From Palsa-506 sp963755815 (GTDB lineage Bacteria; Actinomycetota; Actinomycetes; Streptosporangiales; Streptosporangiaceae), in assembly GCA_963755815.1 (NCBI GenBank), contig CAVWLF010000014.1, positions 124,001 through 188,000 on the forward strand: a stretch of DNA of 64,000 nucleotides. The letters are read 5' to 3'. The notes under the pieces are model-generated. The model was given only the letters and a program-made list of their open reading frames with translations, had not been told where the DNA came from and did no database searches. Within the stretch, counting starts at the first letter, position 1; every line of letters begins with the position of its first letter. Made by a program: the position numbers and the translations under genes. Shown piece by piece: positions 35,886 through 45,508 of this stretch.

Positions 35886-37004
35886 TCATGGCCCGGGCAC
35901 CTTCGCGGTGCTGGTGGTCCAGCCCTGCGACAGGTAGGCCACGTAGCTGGTGACGATCGGGAACTTTCTGATGTTGAGCGCGCCGGGGTTGGTCAGGTCT
36001 ATGTCTTCCTCGCCCAGCAGCCGCCCGGTGGACGGGCTGATGATAAGCACCAGCCGCTCGGCCCGGCCGATCGTGGTGGCGACCGCGTCGCCGCGGCGGC
36101 CCGCACGGTCGATGACGGTGCCCAGGTACCGGATGTCCGGCTGGCCGGCCAGCACCCGCCAGATCGCGGCCTCCAGCCGGGGCGGCACCGGCTGATGCTG
36201 CAGGTCGGCGATGACCCCCATCAGCTGATAGGCCTCCGGCACCCGCCGCGGATCGCCGCGGTATTCCGACGCGCGGAGCAATTGCGCCCGCAGCCGCGCC
36301 GGGTTCGCGGACAGGGCCGCGACGAGCGGGCCGAACTCCTCCGTGGTACGGGATGTTGAGTCACTGGCTGGCCGCCGGTGATCCACCCCCCGGAGCGTGA
36401 GCAAGCTCCCGATGGGCCCCACCCACGGCTTGCCGCTGTGCTCCACCTGGCGGGCGGTGCCGTCGGGAGCCGTCCACGTCTGGTCAACCTGCGGGGTGAT
36501 CGCTACCGTGTTGGTCCCGCCGGCCACGGCGACGCTCATGTACCACTCGTTGGTCAGCACGTACCCGACGTCAGCCCCGGGCGGGCGCGGCGGGGCAGGC
36601 TGCCGGCCCGCGATCCGGCCGAGGCGCAGCAGCAGCGCCCGGGCCGGCGGCAGCTGCCTGGCCAGGACGGGTGCGGTTACCCCGGTCAGCGTGTAATGGA
36701 GCATCGGCGCGGTGGCTAGCTGGCCGGGCCGGGCGGCCAGCCGGCCGGCCAGTACCGCGACCGCGCCGATAAGGACGGCTATGGCCGCCGAGCCGGCCAG
36801 CACCCAGTACCGGGCCGGGCGCTTCCGGGCCGGTCGCCGGTCAGCCCGCCGGACCGTGGTCGCGCCATCTCGCGGGTGCGCGACGATCCGCTGGAACGTC
36901 ACCCGGCCCGGCGGGCTGTTCCAGCTGTCGCCGAAGGCATCGGCCGGCACCGGATTACCCGGCGCCATCATCGATCTGGCGTGTTCCAGCGCGCGGCTGC
37001 TCAT
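35886..37004 (-). CDS. CU044_5270-like membrane-anchored protein
   Basis: The protein has 372 residues with a single membrane helix at ~71-87 (VLAGSAAIAVLIGAVAVLAG) after a basic, Pro-rich cytoplasmic N-terminus. The extracytoplasmic domain (100-370) includes MLHYTLTGV and a terminal SYVAYLSQGWTTS. The layout matches CU044_5270-family proteins, which travel with ECF sigma genes and may act in sigma control. No anti-sigma zinc motif is seen. It overlaps the sigma gene by four bases. Confidence 0.75.
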   Translation of the reverse strand: MSSRALEHARSMMAPGNPVPADAFGDSWNSPPGRVTFQRIVAHPRDGATTVRRADRRPARKRPARYWVLAGSAAIAVLIGAVAVLAGRLAARPGQLATAPMLHYTLTGVTAPVLARQLPPARALLLRLGRIAGRQPAPPRPPGADVGYVLTNEWYMSVAVAGGTNTVAITPQVDQTWTAPDGTARQVEHSGKPWVGPIGSLLTLRGVDHRRPASDSTSRTTEEFGPLVAALSANPARLRAQLLRASEYRGDPRRVPEAYQLMGVIADLQHQPVPPRLEAAIWRVLAGQPDIRYLGTVIDRAGRRGDAVATTIGRAERLVLIISPSTGRLLGEEDIDLTNPGALNIRKFPIVTSYVAYLSQGWTTSTAKVPGP

Positions 37005-37600
37005 GTCGTCTCCCGCTTGATCGTCGTACGCATGGTGCCGGGCGCCGCGGCATCGTCGGCGGAGCGCTGGGATCGATCGATCGCGTTCATCGTGCGGGCC
37101 AGCCGGCGGCGCGCCCGGTGCAGCCGGACGCTCGCGGTCGCCCGGGAGCAGCCCAGTGCCAGCGCGGTGGCGGCCAGGTCAAGCTCCTCCCATCCGACCA
37201 GGCGCAGCACCTCCTGGTCGCGGCCGGGTATGCGGCGAAGGGCCTGATCCAGGTTCGCCTGCGCGGTAGCGGCCTCGACCAGGTCGGGGGCCGGCGAGGT
37301 ATCCCGAGGCTCGCGGGCCAGCCGCGCGGTCACCCGTTCGGTTCTCCGGCGGGATCGCTGCGCGTTCGCCAGGGACCTTCGCGCTACGCCGTACAGCCAT
37401 GGCTCGAGCTCCGCCGGGCTGGCCGGCAGGTCCGCGAGCCGCCGCCAGGCCACGAGGAAGGTGTCCGCCACCACGTCACGTGCGGTATCCGGGTCGGTCC
37501 GGCGGGCGGCATAGCGGAGCACGGCCGCATGGTGCGCCCGGTACAAGGCCGTAAATCGCTCTTCGGGGTCCACGCCACCGTGCCTCTCGCCCGCCGTCAT
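37001..37600 (-). CDS. ECF-type RNA polymerase sigma factor
   Basis: The protein has 199 residues. Sigma region 2 lies at ~15-75 (FTALYRAHHAAVLRYAARRT, then DVVADTFLVAWRRL). Region 4 is at ~110-165 (LRRIPGRDQEVLRLVGWEEL and LGCSRATASVRLHRARRRL). It is a sigma-70-family extracytoplasmic-type factor. It is expressed with the membrane protein overlapping its stop, which is a likely regulator. Target promoters cannot be given. Confidence 0.88.
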   Translation of the reverse strand: MTAGERHGGVDPEERFTALYRAHHAAVLRYAARRTDPDTARDVVADTFLVAWRRLADLPASPAELEPWLYGVARRSLANAQRSRRRTERVTARLAREPRDTSPAPDLVEAATAQANLDQALRRIPGRDQEVLRLVGWEELDLAATALALGCSRATASVRLHRARRRLARTMNAIDRSQRSADDAAAPGTMRTTIKRETT

Positions 37601-37792
37601 GCCCGACGCACTGTTATGTCCGGCACTCCGGGCGTATTACGGGTGCGGTGCTGGCAATTTACCCGGCGCGAGCCTGGCCATCCCGGGCTCAGGACGGGGG
37701 ATGCCGCGGCGGGCGGGCCTGCCCGGTGGCCAGGCCCGCGCCGCGCGGTAGCTTGCGGTCAAGCACCTGATCTCGTCAGCCGGGGCGGCCAG

Positions 37793-38557
37793 ATGGCGGA
37801 CTCGATTACGCTCGCCACCGGCGACGTGCATGCGTGGCATGGCCGCATCGCCGCGCCGGGCCCTGCGTCGGGGCAGCCGAGCGCGTCCGACCTGGTGATT
37901 CTCTCGGCCGATGAGCGTGCTCGCGGCGGGCAATTCGTCCGGCCGGCGGACCGGGTGCGGTTCGCGGCAGCGCACGCCGGGGCGCGCCGGGTGCTGGCCC
38001 GCTACCTGGCGGCCGGTCCGGCCGAACTGCGGTTCGGGCGGACGCCGTGCTGCCAGTGCGGCAGCGCGGAGCACGGGCCGCCGCGCGTTGACTGGCCGCT
38101 AACGGACATCGCTTTCAGTCTTTCCCGGTCAGCTGACCACTGGCTGCTCGCCGTCAGCCGCGGGCGCCCGGTCGGCGCGGACATCGAGGTGCTCCGTGAC
38201 ATCGACACCGGCGAGCTGGCCCCGGGCTGCCTGACCGCGGCGGAGCAGCAGTACCTGAGTGCTCAGCCCGCAGACGGGCGGCTGCCCGCGTTCTACCGGT
38301 GCTGGACCCGCAAGGAGGCCGTGCTGAAAGCCTGCGGCATTGGCCTGGCGGGTTCGATGCGAGAGCTGGAGGTGGCACCTGGCCAGCCCGGCCCGGTGGT
38401 GGTTCCGCACCGTTGCGCGGCCGGGCCGGACTGGTGGGTGGTGCAGGATCTGCCCGGACGGCCCGGGGCGGGCGACTGGCTCGGCGCTGTCGCGCAGCCC
38501 GCCGCGGAGGCCGGCCGGGTCTGGCTCCGCGAGGCCGATGACGCCCGGCTGGCCTGA
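37793..38557 (+). CDS. 4'-Phosphopantetheinyl transferase, Sfp/Gsp type
   Basis: The protein has 254 residues from ATG 37793. GADIEVLRD holds the Mg-binding acid residues and FYRCWTRKEAVLKACG is the second signature. LSRSADHWLLAVS precedes the first. Sfp-type enzymes load phosphopantetheine on carrier proteins of NRPS, PKS or fatty-acid pathways. No biosynthetic cluster is nearby, so this is probably the genome-wide PPTase. The C-terminal 60 residues are poorly conserved, as usual. Confidence 0.9.
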   Translation: MADSITLATGDVHAWHGRIAAPGPASGQPSASDLVILSADERARGGQFVRPADRVRFAAAHAGARRVLARYLAAGPAELRFGRTPCCQCGSAEHGPPRVDWPLTDIAFSLSRSADHWLLAVSRGRPVGADIEVLRDIDTGELAPGCLTAAEQQYLSAQPADGRLPAFYRCWTRKEAVLKACGIGLAGSMRELEVAPGQPGPVVVPHRCAAGPDWWVVQDLPGRPGAGDWLGAVAQPAAEAGRVWLREADDARLA

Positions 38558-38565
38558 ACTCACGC

Positions 38566-38605
38566 CGTGGCGGCTGTGGCGGCGCTGGCCGCCACGGCCG
38601 CCACG
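38566..38605. terminator. Long GC stem-loop between convergent genes
   Basis: Two copies of GTGGCGGC (38567-38574 and 38576-38583) face two copies of GCCGCCAC (38588-38595 and 38597-38604). The loop is GCTG, and U-G and C-G closing pairs complete an ~18-bp stem. It lies between the convergent PPTase and aldo/keto reductase genes, so it is a candidate bidirectional terminator, without a U-tract. Confidence 0.6.
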
Positions 38606-38617
38606 ATGGCCGCCGCG

Positions 38618-39481
38618 TCAGGGCCGGTCGAGCTGCTCAAGCTCGGCGGCGGACAGCGTGAGCTCGGCCGCACTGGCCGAGTCGGTGATCGACTCGGGCC
38701 GGCTGGCACCGGGGATGGGGATCACGACCGGCGCCTTGGCCAGCATCCAGGCCAAGGCGACCTGCTGCGGCGAGACCGAGTGGGCGTCCGCGACTTGCTG
38801 GAAGGCGGCATGCCGCTCGCCGAGCTGCCCGGCGCCGCGGATGCCGCCGAGCGGGCTGTACGGCAGGAACGCGATGCCGAGACCGGCGCAGTGCCGGAGC
38901 TCGGGCTCACTGGCGCGGAACGCGGGCGAGAACCGGTTCTGCACGCTGGCCAGGTTGCCCTCGCCGAGCACCCGGCGGGCGATGTCGATCTGCTCGATGG
39001 TGGCGTTAGAGATGCCGGCCATCCGGATCTTCCCGGCGTCAAGCAGTTCCTTCAGCGCGCCGACTGAGTCGGCGTAAGGAACCTTCGGGTCGGGCCGGTG
39101 GAACTGATAGAGGCCGATGGCGTCCACGCCGAGCGCCTTCAGCGACGCCTCCGCGGCCTGCCGCAGGTGCGCGGGCGAGCCGTCCACCGTCCACGAGCCG
39201 TCGCCGGGACGCAGGTGGCCGCCCTTGGTGGCGACCAGCACCGAGCTGACGTCCCCGCCGTAGCTGGCCAGAGCCTGAGCGATCAGCCGCTCGTTGTGCC
39301 CGATCTCGCCCGCCCGCAGGTGATAGGCATCGGCGGTGTCGATCAGCGTCACGCCGGCGTCCAGCGCCGCATGGATGGTCCTGATCGACCGTTCGGCGTC
39401 TGGCCGGCCCTCGATGGACATCGGCATGCCGCCGAGGCCGATGGCGCCGACCGCTACTGACCCGATCTGCCTGGTACGCAT
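38618..39481 (-). CDS. Aldo/keto reductase
   Basis: The protein has 287 residues from ATG 39481, with GGGAG six bases upstream; the frame runs to 39568 but the extension is unlike AKRs. The catalytic Asp/Tyr lie in DTADAYHLR, Lys in LVATKGGHL and His in YQFHRPDP. An NADPH-binding C-terminus, PGASRPESITDSASAAE, follows. Substrate unknown. Confidence 0.88.
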   Translation of the reverse strand: MRTRQIGSVAVGAIGLGGMPMSIEGRPDAERSIRTIHAALDAGVTLIDTADAYHLRAGEIGHNERLIAQALASYGGDVSSVLVATKGGHLRPGDGSWTVDGSPAHLRQAAEASLKALGVDAIGLYQFHRPDPKVPYADSVGALKELLDAGKIRMAGISNATIEQIDIARRVLGEGNLASVQNRFSPAFRASEPELRHCAGLGIAFLPYSPLGGIRGAGQLGERHAAFQQVADAHSVSPQQVALAWMLAKAPVVIPIPGASRPESITDSASAAELTLSAAELEQLDRP

Positions 39482-39649
39482 TCGCAACTCCCGTGCTGAG
39501 CCTGCTGCCCGGCGTGCGGCGCCGGGACTCCTTCGCCGCCCGGCGGGGCCGCCGGGCAGTTGATCCACGGCAACGTCTAACAGCCGGCCGCCCTCGGCTA
39601 TGTCCGCCAGGCCAGGTGAATTCCGGCTTGAGGACCCGTACCAGGCTCA

Positions 39650-41905
39650 TCAGCCCGTGGTGACCGCCAGCACGAGCGGCAGCACGGCGGCGGCCCCGGT
39701 CTCGCGGAGCAGCCGGGCGGCGACCGTCATGGTCCAGCCGGTCTCCAGCCGGTCATCGACCAGCAGCACCGGACCGCCAAGCCCGGCGACGGCGCCGCCG
39801 AGCTGCGCCGGGACGGCCAGCGAGTGCCAGAGGGCGCGCAGCCGGTGGGCGCTGTTGTACTGACGGCCGTCCTCGGCCGGAGGCCCGTCTTCCGCCGGGC
39901 GGCCGTCTTCCGCCGGAGGGCTGTCTTCCGCCGGGCGGCCTTCTGCTGGCCCGCCGGGATCGTGGCCGCCCGCGCCAGCGGCCCCGGCGGCGTACTCCAG
40001 GGCGCCCAGGTAAGGCAGCTGGCCTATCCCGGCGATCCGCTCGCCGAGACTGCGGATGAGCAGCGGCCGGGTCCGTGACGGCAGCGTGATCACCCCGGCC
40101 GGCCGCTGCGCCCAGTCCCATCCGGTCAGGACCTTGACCATGGCCGCCACGAACTCGTCCGGGACCTGGTCATCGGCCGCATCGGCGGCCAGCAGGGCGC
40201 GCAGCCGGGGACCCCAGCCCAGGTCGGTCAGCCGGCCGAGGGCCCGGCCCGGCTCCGCTGACTGGTCCGCCGGGATCTTGCCGGCTACGTCGATGGCCAG
40301 GTCCTTCATCCCGGTCGGCCACATCTTCCGCGGCGTGATCTCCACCCCGGGCCGCAGCAGCCGGTCGCTGGCGGCGGCGGTGCCCGCCGCGGAGACCGCG
40401 TCGCTCCACGGCCGCTGGGTGCAGTTGTCGCAGCGCCCGCACGGCTCCGCCGCCGGATCGTCGAGCTCGCGCCGCAGGTACTCCATCCGGCAGGTCTCCG
40501 CGGTGACATAGCCGAGCATCGCGCGCTGTTCCCTGGACCGCTCCGCGCTCACCCGCGCGTACCGGTCGGCGTCGTACGCCCATGCCTGGCCGGTCGCCTC
40601 CCAGCCGCCGCTGACCCGGCGCACGGCGCCGTCCACGTCCAGGACCTTGAGCATCATTTCCAGCCGGCTGCGGCTCATGTCCACCCGGGTTTCCAGCGCG
40701 CTGGTAGAAACCGGCCGCCCCGCCTCGGCCAGCGCGGCGAGCGTGGCCCGGACGACCCGCTCCGGCGGGAAGGCCAGCGAGGCGAAGTACGCCCAGATGT
40801 CGGCGTCCTCGCGGCCGGGCAGCAGGATCACGTCGGCGCGCCGCACGCCCCGGCCCGCCCGGCCGATCTGCTGGTAGTAGGCGATCGGCGACTGCGGGGC
40901 GCCAAGGTGCACGACGAATCCCAGGTCAGGCTTGTCGAAGCCCATGCCGAGGGCGCTGGTGGCCACCAGCGCCTTGAGCTCGTTGGCGAGCAGGGCGCTC
41001 TCCGCTGCCTGCCGCTGCGCATTGTCGTCGCGGCCGGTGTACGCGGCGACGTCGTAACCGCGGTCGCGCAGGAACGCGGCACTCTCCTGCGCCGCCGCCA
41101 CCGTCAGCGTGTAGATGATGCCGGAGCCCTCCAGCTCGCCCAGGTGCTCGGCCAGCCAGGCGAGCCGCTGCTGGGCGGCCGGCAGGCGCACGACCGCCAG
41201 GTGCAGGCTGTCCCGGTCCAGCGGACCACGCAGAACGAGCGTCTCGTGCTCACCGCCCGCGCCGAGCTGCTCGGCGACGTCGCGGGTGACCCGGGCGTTC
41301 GCCGTCGCGGTGGTGGCCAGCACCGGGACGCCGGGCGGCAGCTCCGCCAGCAGCGTCCGGAGCCGCCGGTAGTCAGGCCGGAAATCGTGGCCCCAGTCGG
41401 AGATGCAATGCGCCTCGTCCACCACGAGCATCCCGGCCGCCGCGATCAGCTTGGGCAGGACCAGGTCACGGAAGCCGGGATTGTTCAGTCGCTCCGGGCT
41501 GACCAGCAGCACATCGACGGCGCCGTCGGAGACCTCCGCGTAGACCTGCTCCCATTCGTCGATGTTGGCCGAGTTCACGGTCCGGGCGTGAATGCCCGCC
41601 CGGTCGGCCGCCTCGATCTGGTTGCGCATCAGCGCGAGCAGCGGCGAGACGATGACCGACGGGCCCGCGCCGCGGGCCCGCAGCAGCGCGGTCGCGGTGA
41701 AGTAGACGGCCGATTTCCCCCAGCCGGTCCGCTGCACGACCAGCGCGCGGCGCCGGTCAATGACCAGCGCCCTGATCGCGGTCCACTGGTCCTCCCGCAG
41801 CTGCGCGTCCGGCCCGGCCAGCGCGCGCAGGTGACCTTCGGCCTCCGCGCGCAGCCCGCGCTCGGCATCGCTCACGGGATCCTGGTCGTGGTCGTCGGCA
41901 GCCAT
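39650..41905 (-). CDS. recQ: RecQ-family DNA helicase with PRTase-like C-terminus
   Basis: The protein has 751 residues. Motif I is QRTGWGKSAVYF; motif II, VVDEAHCISDWGHDFRP, is the RecQ aromatic-rich loop. Motif VI is QQIGRAGRGVR. Four Cys of the RecQ zinc domain appear in TCRMEYLRRELDD and CGRCDNC. A low-complexity PAEDG/PPAEDG repeat (DNA 39870-39955) links to a C-terminal LLVDDRLETGWTMTVAARLL, which resembles the PRPP-binding loop of phosphoribosyltransferases. It unwinds DNA 3'-5' in repair. The tail's function is unknown. Confidence 0.9.
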   Translation of the reverse strand: MAADDHDQDPVSDAERGLRAEAEGHLRALAGPDAQLREDQWTAIRALVIDRRRALVVQRTGWGKSAVYFTATALLRARGAGPSVIVSPLLALMRNQIEAADRAGIHARTVNSANIDEWEQVYAEVSDGAVDVLLVSPERLNNPGFRDLVLPKLIAAAGMLVVDEAHCISDWGHDFRPDYRRLRTLLAELPPGVPVLATTATANARVTRDVAEQLGAGGEHETLVLRGPLDRDSLHLAVVRLPAAQQRLAWLAEHLGELEGSGIIYTLTVAAAQESAAFLRDRGYDVAAYTGRDDNAQRQAAESALLANELKALVATSALGMGFDKPDLGFVVHLGAPQSPIAYYQQIGRAGRGVRRADVILLPGREDADIWAYFASLAFPPERVVRATLAALAEAGRPVSTSALETRVDMSRSRLEMMLKVLDVDGAVRRVSGGWEATGQAWAYDADRYARVSAERSREQRAMLGYVTAETCRMEYLRRELDDPAAEPCGRCDNCTQRPWSDAVSAAGTAAASDRLLRPGVEITPRKMWPTGMKDLAIDVAGKIPADQSAEPGRALGRLTDLGWGPRLRALLAADAADDQVPDEFVAAMVKVLTGWDWAQRPAGVITLPSRTRPLLIRSLGERIAGIGQLPYLGALEYAAGAAGAGGHDPGGPAEGRPAEDSPPAEDGRPAEDGPPAEDGRQYNSAHRLRALWHSLAVPAQLGGAVAGLGGPVLLVDDRLETGWTMTVAARLLRETGAAAVLPLVLAVTTG

Positions 41906-42145
41906 GCCGTCCTTCGTACCAGCTCATGCCGACGTTCAGGTCAGCTGGCGGCGAGAAAGTCTGCCGCTATCCCGCCGCCGGGTGACCCCCGGTAGTCGCG
42001 GAGTTCGCTGCGCGCGGCGGTCAGGGCGCGGTCGCTGGTCAGCATTCCCGGCGGCCGGCGCGGCGATTGCACGTTCCGCTCGCCCCCCGTACGGCCGCAG
42101 GACCCGCGGCGGTCGCGGGTCCTGCGGGCCGGGCCGGCCGGGAGC

Positions 42146-43502
42146 TCAGCTGGCCGGGCCGGCGGCCAGGGTCACGGTGGCGGTCTGGGCCTGGCCGGAC
42201 TGGTCTGTCCAGCCAACGCTGATCTGGTCGCCCGGGTGGTAGTTGCTCAGCACCGACTGGATATCCGAGGAGGACGTGACGGCGTGGCCGGCGATCGAGG
42301 TGATCTGGTCGCCCGCGGCCAGGCCGGCCTGGGCGGCTGCTGATCCGGGCACGACCCCGGCGATGACCACGCCGCCGTTGCTGGCTGAGCCGCCAGCGCT
42401 GCCGCCGTCGCTGCCGTCGCCGTTGCCGAAGCCGCCGCTGAAGCCGCTGCCGCCGCTGAAGCCGCCGAAGCCGCTGCCGCCGCTGAAGCCGCTACCGATG
42501 CCGCCGCTGAAGCCGCTACCGAAGCCACCGTAAGCCGTTGCCGAAGCCGCTGCCGTCGCCACTGCCGCCGCTGAAGCCGCTATTGCCGCTGCCGAAGCCG
42601 CCGTCGCTGCCGCCGAGGCTGCCGGAGTCTGCGGACGATGTCTCCACGCCGAGGAACGCGGTGCCGCCGAGGTGGGTGGTGGACGACGGCGTGCCCGCCT
42701 CGATCTGGCTCGCGATCGAGGATGCCTCGGTGACCGGGATGGCAAAGGCCTGAGTCTGCGCTGGCGCCTGCCCGGACTGCGACTGAGAGTCGGCCGTGGC
42801 GGGGGAGGTAGAGGCAGCGGTGTCCATCCCGATGACCTGCCCGTCGGTGTTAACCAGCGGCCCGCCAGAATCGCCCGGCTGGATATTGGCGTTGGTGCCG
42901 ATCAGGCCGGTCAGTTGCTCAGCGGTGCCGGAAGACTCATCGGAGGCGGTGATCGACTGGTCCAGGCCGTTAACCTTCCCGGTGGCCACCGACGGGGTGC
43001 CGCCCTTGCCGCCGGCATTGCCGAGCGCGACCACCCGCTGGCCGATCTGCGGGCTGCCGGAGCTCAGGGTGACCGTCTGCAGGCCGGAGGCGCGCTCAAG
43101 CTGCAGTACCGCGACGTCATGGGCCTTGTCGTAGCCGATCACCCGGGCGGTGTAGGTACGCCCGTTCCCCACGTCGGTCGCCTTGATCGAGGTCGCGCCG
43201 TCGATCACGTGATTGTTGGTCAGCACCTCGCCGGTGGAGGTCAGGACCATCCCGGTGCCGGCCGCCTCGCCATCCTGGTATCCCAGCGTGGACACCACGT
43301 CGACCAGGCCCGGGTCAACCTGCGACGCGATCTGCGACGTGGTCAGCGCGGTGGCGCCCATCGCATCCGCCGCGCCCAGTCCCGCGATAACCAGTGCCGC
43401 CGCCGCTCCGGCGGACGCGCCCGCCCGCCAGGCATGCCGCCGCCACGGCCGGCGATCCTGCCCCGGACCGCCAAAGACCGACTGCTCGTTAACCGTGCTC
43501 AT
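42146..43502 (-). pseudogene. Trypsin-like serine protease with PDZ domain, frameshifted in the Gly linker
   Basis: The N-terminal frame (42516-43502) has a signal-anchor helix (~24-50) and a trypsin domain with His in VLTNNHVIDG, Asp in AHDVAVLQLE and Ser in QPGDSGGPLV. A Gly/Ser/Phe-rich linker starts at residue ~305 and the frame ends at 42516. The next frame (to 42146) continues SGFSGG repeats and a PDZ domain (VVPGSAAAQAGLAAGDQITS). One extra T near 42532 separates them. Intact it would be a HtrA/DegP-like or MarP-like secreted protease of about 450 residues. Confidence 0.85.
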
Positions 43503-43640
43503 CCGGGATCCGCTCCTCCGTGCGTAGCCATGCTGGTTGCCTGATACCGATGTTCAGGCTCGAACCTGGAGGGAATCCGCAAGGGCCTTGGGCGCTTGCT
43601 CACGTTCTCATGAGAGTTTGCTGACCGTCACCGGCGGGCG

Positions 43641-44489
43641 TCAGCCTGCCGGCGGCCGCGGGCCGTAGACGGCCACCGCGTTCTGGCCGAAGACAGCGTC
43701 CGTCTCCGCCGCGCTGAGCCGCCCGCCGACCAGGGTCCTGGCCAGCGCGGCCACCTGGCCGTAGGTCGCCGCCAGCGTGCAGACCGGCCAGTCCGACCCG
43801 AACATGAGCCGGCCCGGCCCGAAGCAATCCAGCAGCCACCCGGCATAGGGCGCGATCTGGCCCGGTTCCCACCCTGGCCCGGCCTCGGTGACCAGGCCGG
43901 ACAGCTTGCAGGTCACGTTCGGCCGGCTGGCCAGCTCGGCCACCTGCCGCGCCCAGGGCTCGACCAGGCCGGCCCCGATGGCCGGCTTGCCGCCGTGGTC
44001 GAGCACGAAACGGACATCGCCGAGCTCGCCGGTCACCCGCACCGCGGCGGGCAGCTGGGCGGGACGGACCAGCAGGTCGAAACAGAGCCCCGCGGCGGCG
44101 GCGGCACGCAGCCCGCGGCGCACCTCCGGCCGGTCCAGCCAGCCGGGATCTGGCTCATCCTGGACCAGGTGCCGGAGGCCGGCCAGCCGGTCACCACCGG
44201 GCAGGCTGCGCAGCCTGGCGATCTCCGCGGCGATATCAGGTCCGGCCAGGTCAGCCCAGCCGACGACGGCGGCGACCAGGTTGCCGCCACCGGCCAGCGC
44301 CAGGAACTCCTCCGTCTCGGCGGTGTCATTAAGAACCTGAACGAGGACACTGGCGCCGATCCCCTCCGCCGCGGCGGCATCGGCGAAGTCGTCCAGGCCG
44401 AAACGCCGCCGCAGCGCGGGGAGGTCCGCGAGCCACTCATGCCGGCGGCGGCCGGGATCCCACACGTGATGATGCGCATCGACGATCAT
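43641..44489 (-). CDS. Amidohydrolase, L-fuconolactonase/PDC-hydrolase type
   Basis: The protein has 282 residues. The metal/catalytic HHVWD motif follows the N-terminal MIVDAHHHVWDP. FVLDHGGKPAIG and FGSDWPVC are further family landmarks. Members hydrolyse L-fucono- or rhamnonolactones, or 2-pyrone-4,6-dicarboxylate. In this cluster, with an aldo/keto reductase and a fuconate dehydratase, the sugar-lactone role is likelier. Its ATG overlaps the reductase stop by one base, so the genes are co-transcribed. Confidence 0.8.
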   Translation of the reverse strand: MIVDAHHHVWDPGRRRHEWLADLPALRRRFGLDDFADAAAAEGIGASVLVQVLNDTAETEEFLALAGGGNLVAAVVGWADLAGPDIAAEIARLRSLPGGDRLAGLRHLVQDEPDPGWLDRPEVRRGLRAAAAAGLCFDLLVRPAQLPAAVRVTGELGDVRFVLDHGGKPAIGAGLVEPWARQVAELASRPNVTCKLSGLVTEAGPGWEPGQIAPYAGWLLDCFGPGRLMFGSDWPVCTLAATYGQVAALARTLVGGRLSAAETDAVFGQNAVAVYGPRPPAG

Positions 44490-45508
44490 TAACTGTCCCG
44501 GGTGGCGGCCGGGATGAGACCGTCGCTAGCCAGCTCCTCGAAGAGCGTCTCGGGGATGCGGAAGTCCAGGTACCCGGCGTCCTCGGTGATCTCGGCCGCC
44601 GTCCGCGCGCCGATGACCGCGGCCGTAATGGCCGGATGGCGGAGCGTGAACTGGAGCGCGACGGCGCCGAGCGGCACCCCGTAGGCGGCGCAGGCGGCGG
44701 CGATCCGCCGCGCCCGGTCCACCAGGCGGGCGGGGGCAGGCTGGTAGTTGTAGGTGGCGCCCGGGCCCGGATTAGCCAGCACGCCGCTGTTGAAGACGCC
44801 GCCTGCGAGCACGGCCACGCCGCGGCGCTGGCACTCCGGCAGCAGCCGGTCCGCCGCGGTGCCGTCCAGCAGCGAGTACCGGCCCGCCACCAGCACGCAG
44901 TCCAGATCGGTGCGCGGCAGGAACCACTCAAGCAGCTCAACCTGATTCATCCCGACGCCGATCGCGCCGACCACGCCCGCGGCCCGCAACTCGGCCAGCG
45001 CCGGGTAGGCGCCGTCCAGCGCCTGGGCCGCGTAGTCGTCCGGGTCGTGGATGAGCGCCATATCGATCCGGTCGGTGCCGAGCCGCCGCAGGCTCGCCTC
45101 GACGGAGGCCAGCACGCCGTCCCGGCTGTAGTCCCTGATCCGGGCCAGTCGCGGCGTGCCGTAGAAGCTCTCGGCCCCTTCGACGTCGTCGTCGGTCGGC
45201 ACCAGCAGCCGGCCGACCTTGGTCGACAGGACGTACTCCGGCCGCGGCCGGCCCGCGAGGAAGCGGCCGATCCGCTGCTCGGACAGGCCGGCGCCGTAAT
45301 GCGGCGCGGTGTCGAAGGCGCGGATCCCGGCCGACCAGGCGGCCGCCAGCGTCTCCCGCGCGGCGCCGTCGCTGACGGCGGAGAACAGGCCGCCGATGGG
45401 GGCGCCGCCGAAGACCAGGCGGGTGATCCGCAGGCCAGTCCGGCCGACCGGCACCGTCGGCAGTACCGGCCCGGCGTCCGGCGCGGCCGGCCCGGCGTCG
45501 CCGGTCAT
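44489..45508 (-). CDS. Aldo/keto reductase, sugar 1-dehydrogenase type
   Basis: The protein has 339 residues. The AKR catalytic Asp/Tyr are in FDTAPHYGAGLSEQRIG, Lys in LSTKVGRLLV and His in LIHDPDD. The N-terminal VGRTGLRITRLVFGGAPIG and length are those of L-fucose/D-threo-aldose 1-dehydrogenases. It would oxidise the free sugar to its lactone, which the overlapping lactonase gene product opens. The assignment of L-fucose is from cluster context. Confidence 0.82.
   Translation of the reverse strand: MTGDAGPAAPDAGPVLPTVPVGRTGLRITRLVFGGAPIGGLFSAVSDGAARETLAAAWSAGIRAFDTAPHYGAGLSEQRIGRFLAGRPRPEYVLSTKVGRLLVPTDDDVEGAESFYGTPRLARIRDYSRDGVLASVEASLRRLGTDRIDMALIHDPDDYAAQALDGAYPALAELRAAGVVGAIGVGMNQVELLEWFLPRTDLDCVLVAGRYSLLDGTAADRLLPECQRRGVAVLAGGVFNSGVLANPGPGATYNYQPAPARLVDRARRIAAACAAYGVPLGAVALQFTLRHPAITAAVIGARTAAEITEDAGYLDFRIPETLFEELASDGLIPAATRDS

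Noticed and set aside
42430..42620. Short repeats that could suggest a CRISPR array
   Set aside because: The repeats are trinucleotide-based coding repeats of a Gly-rich linker, with no spacers.
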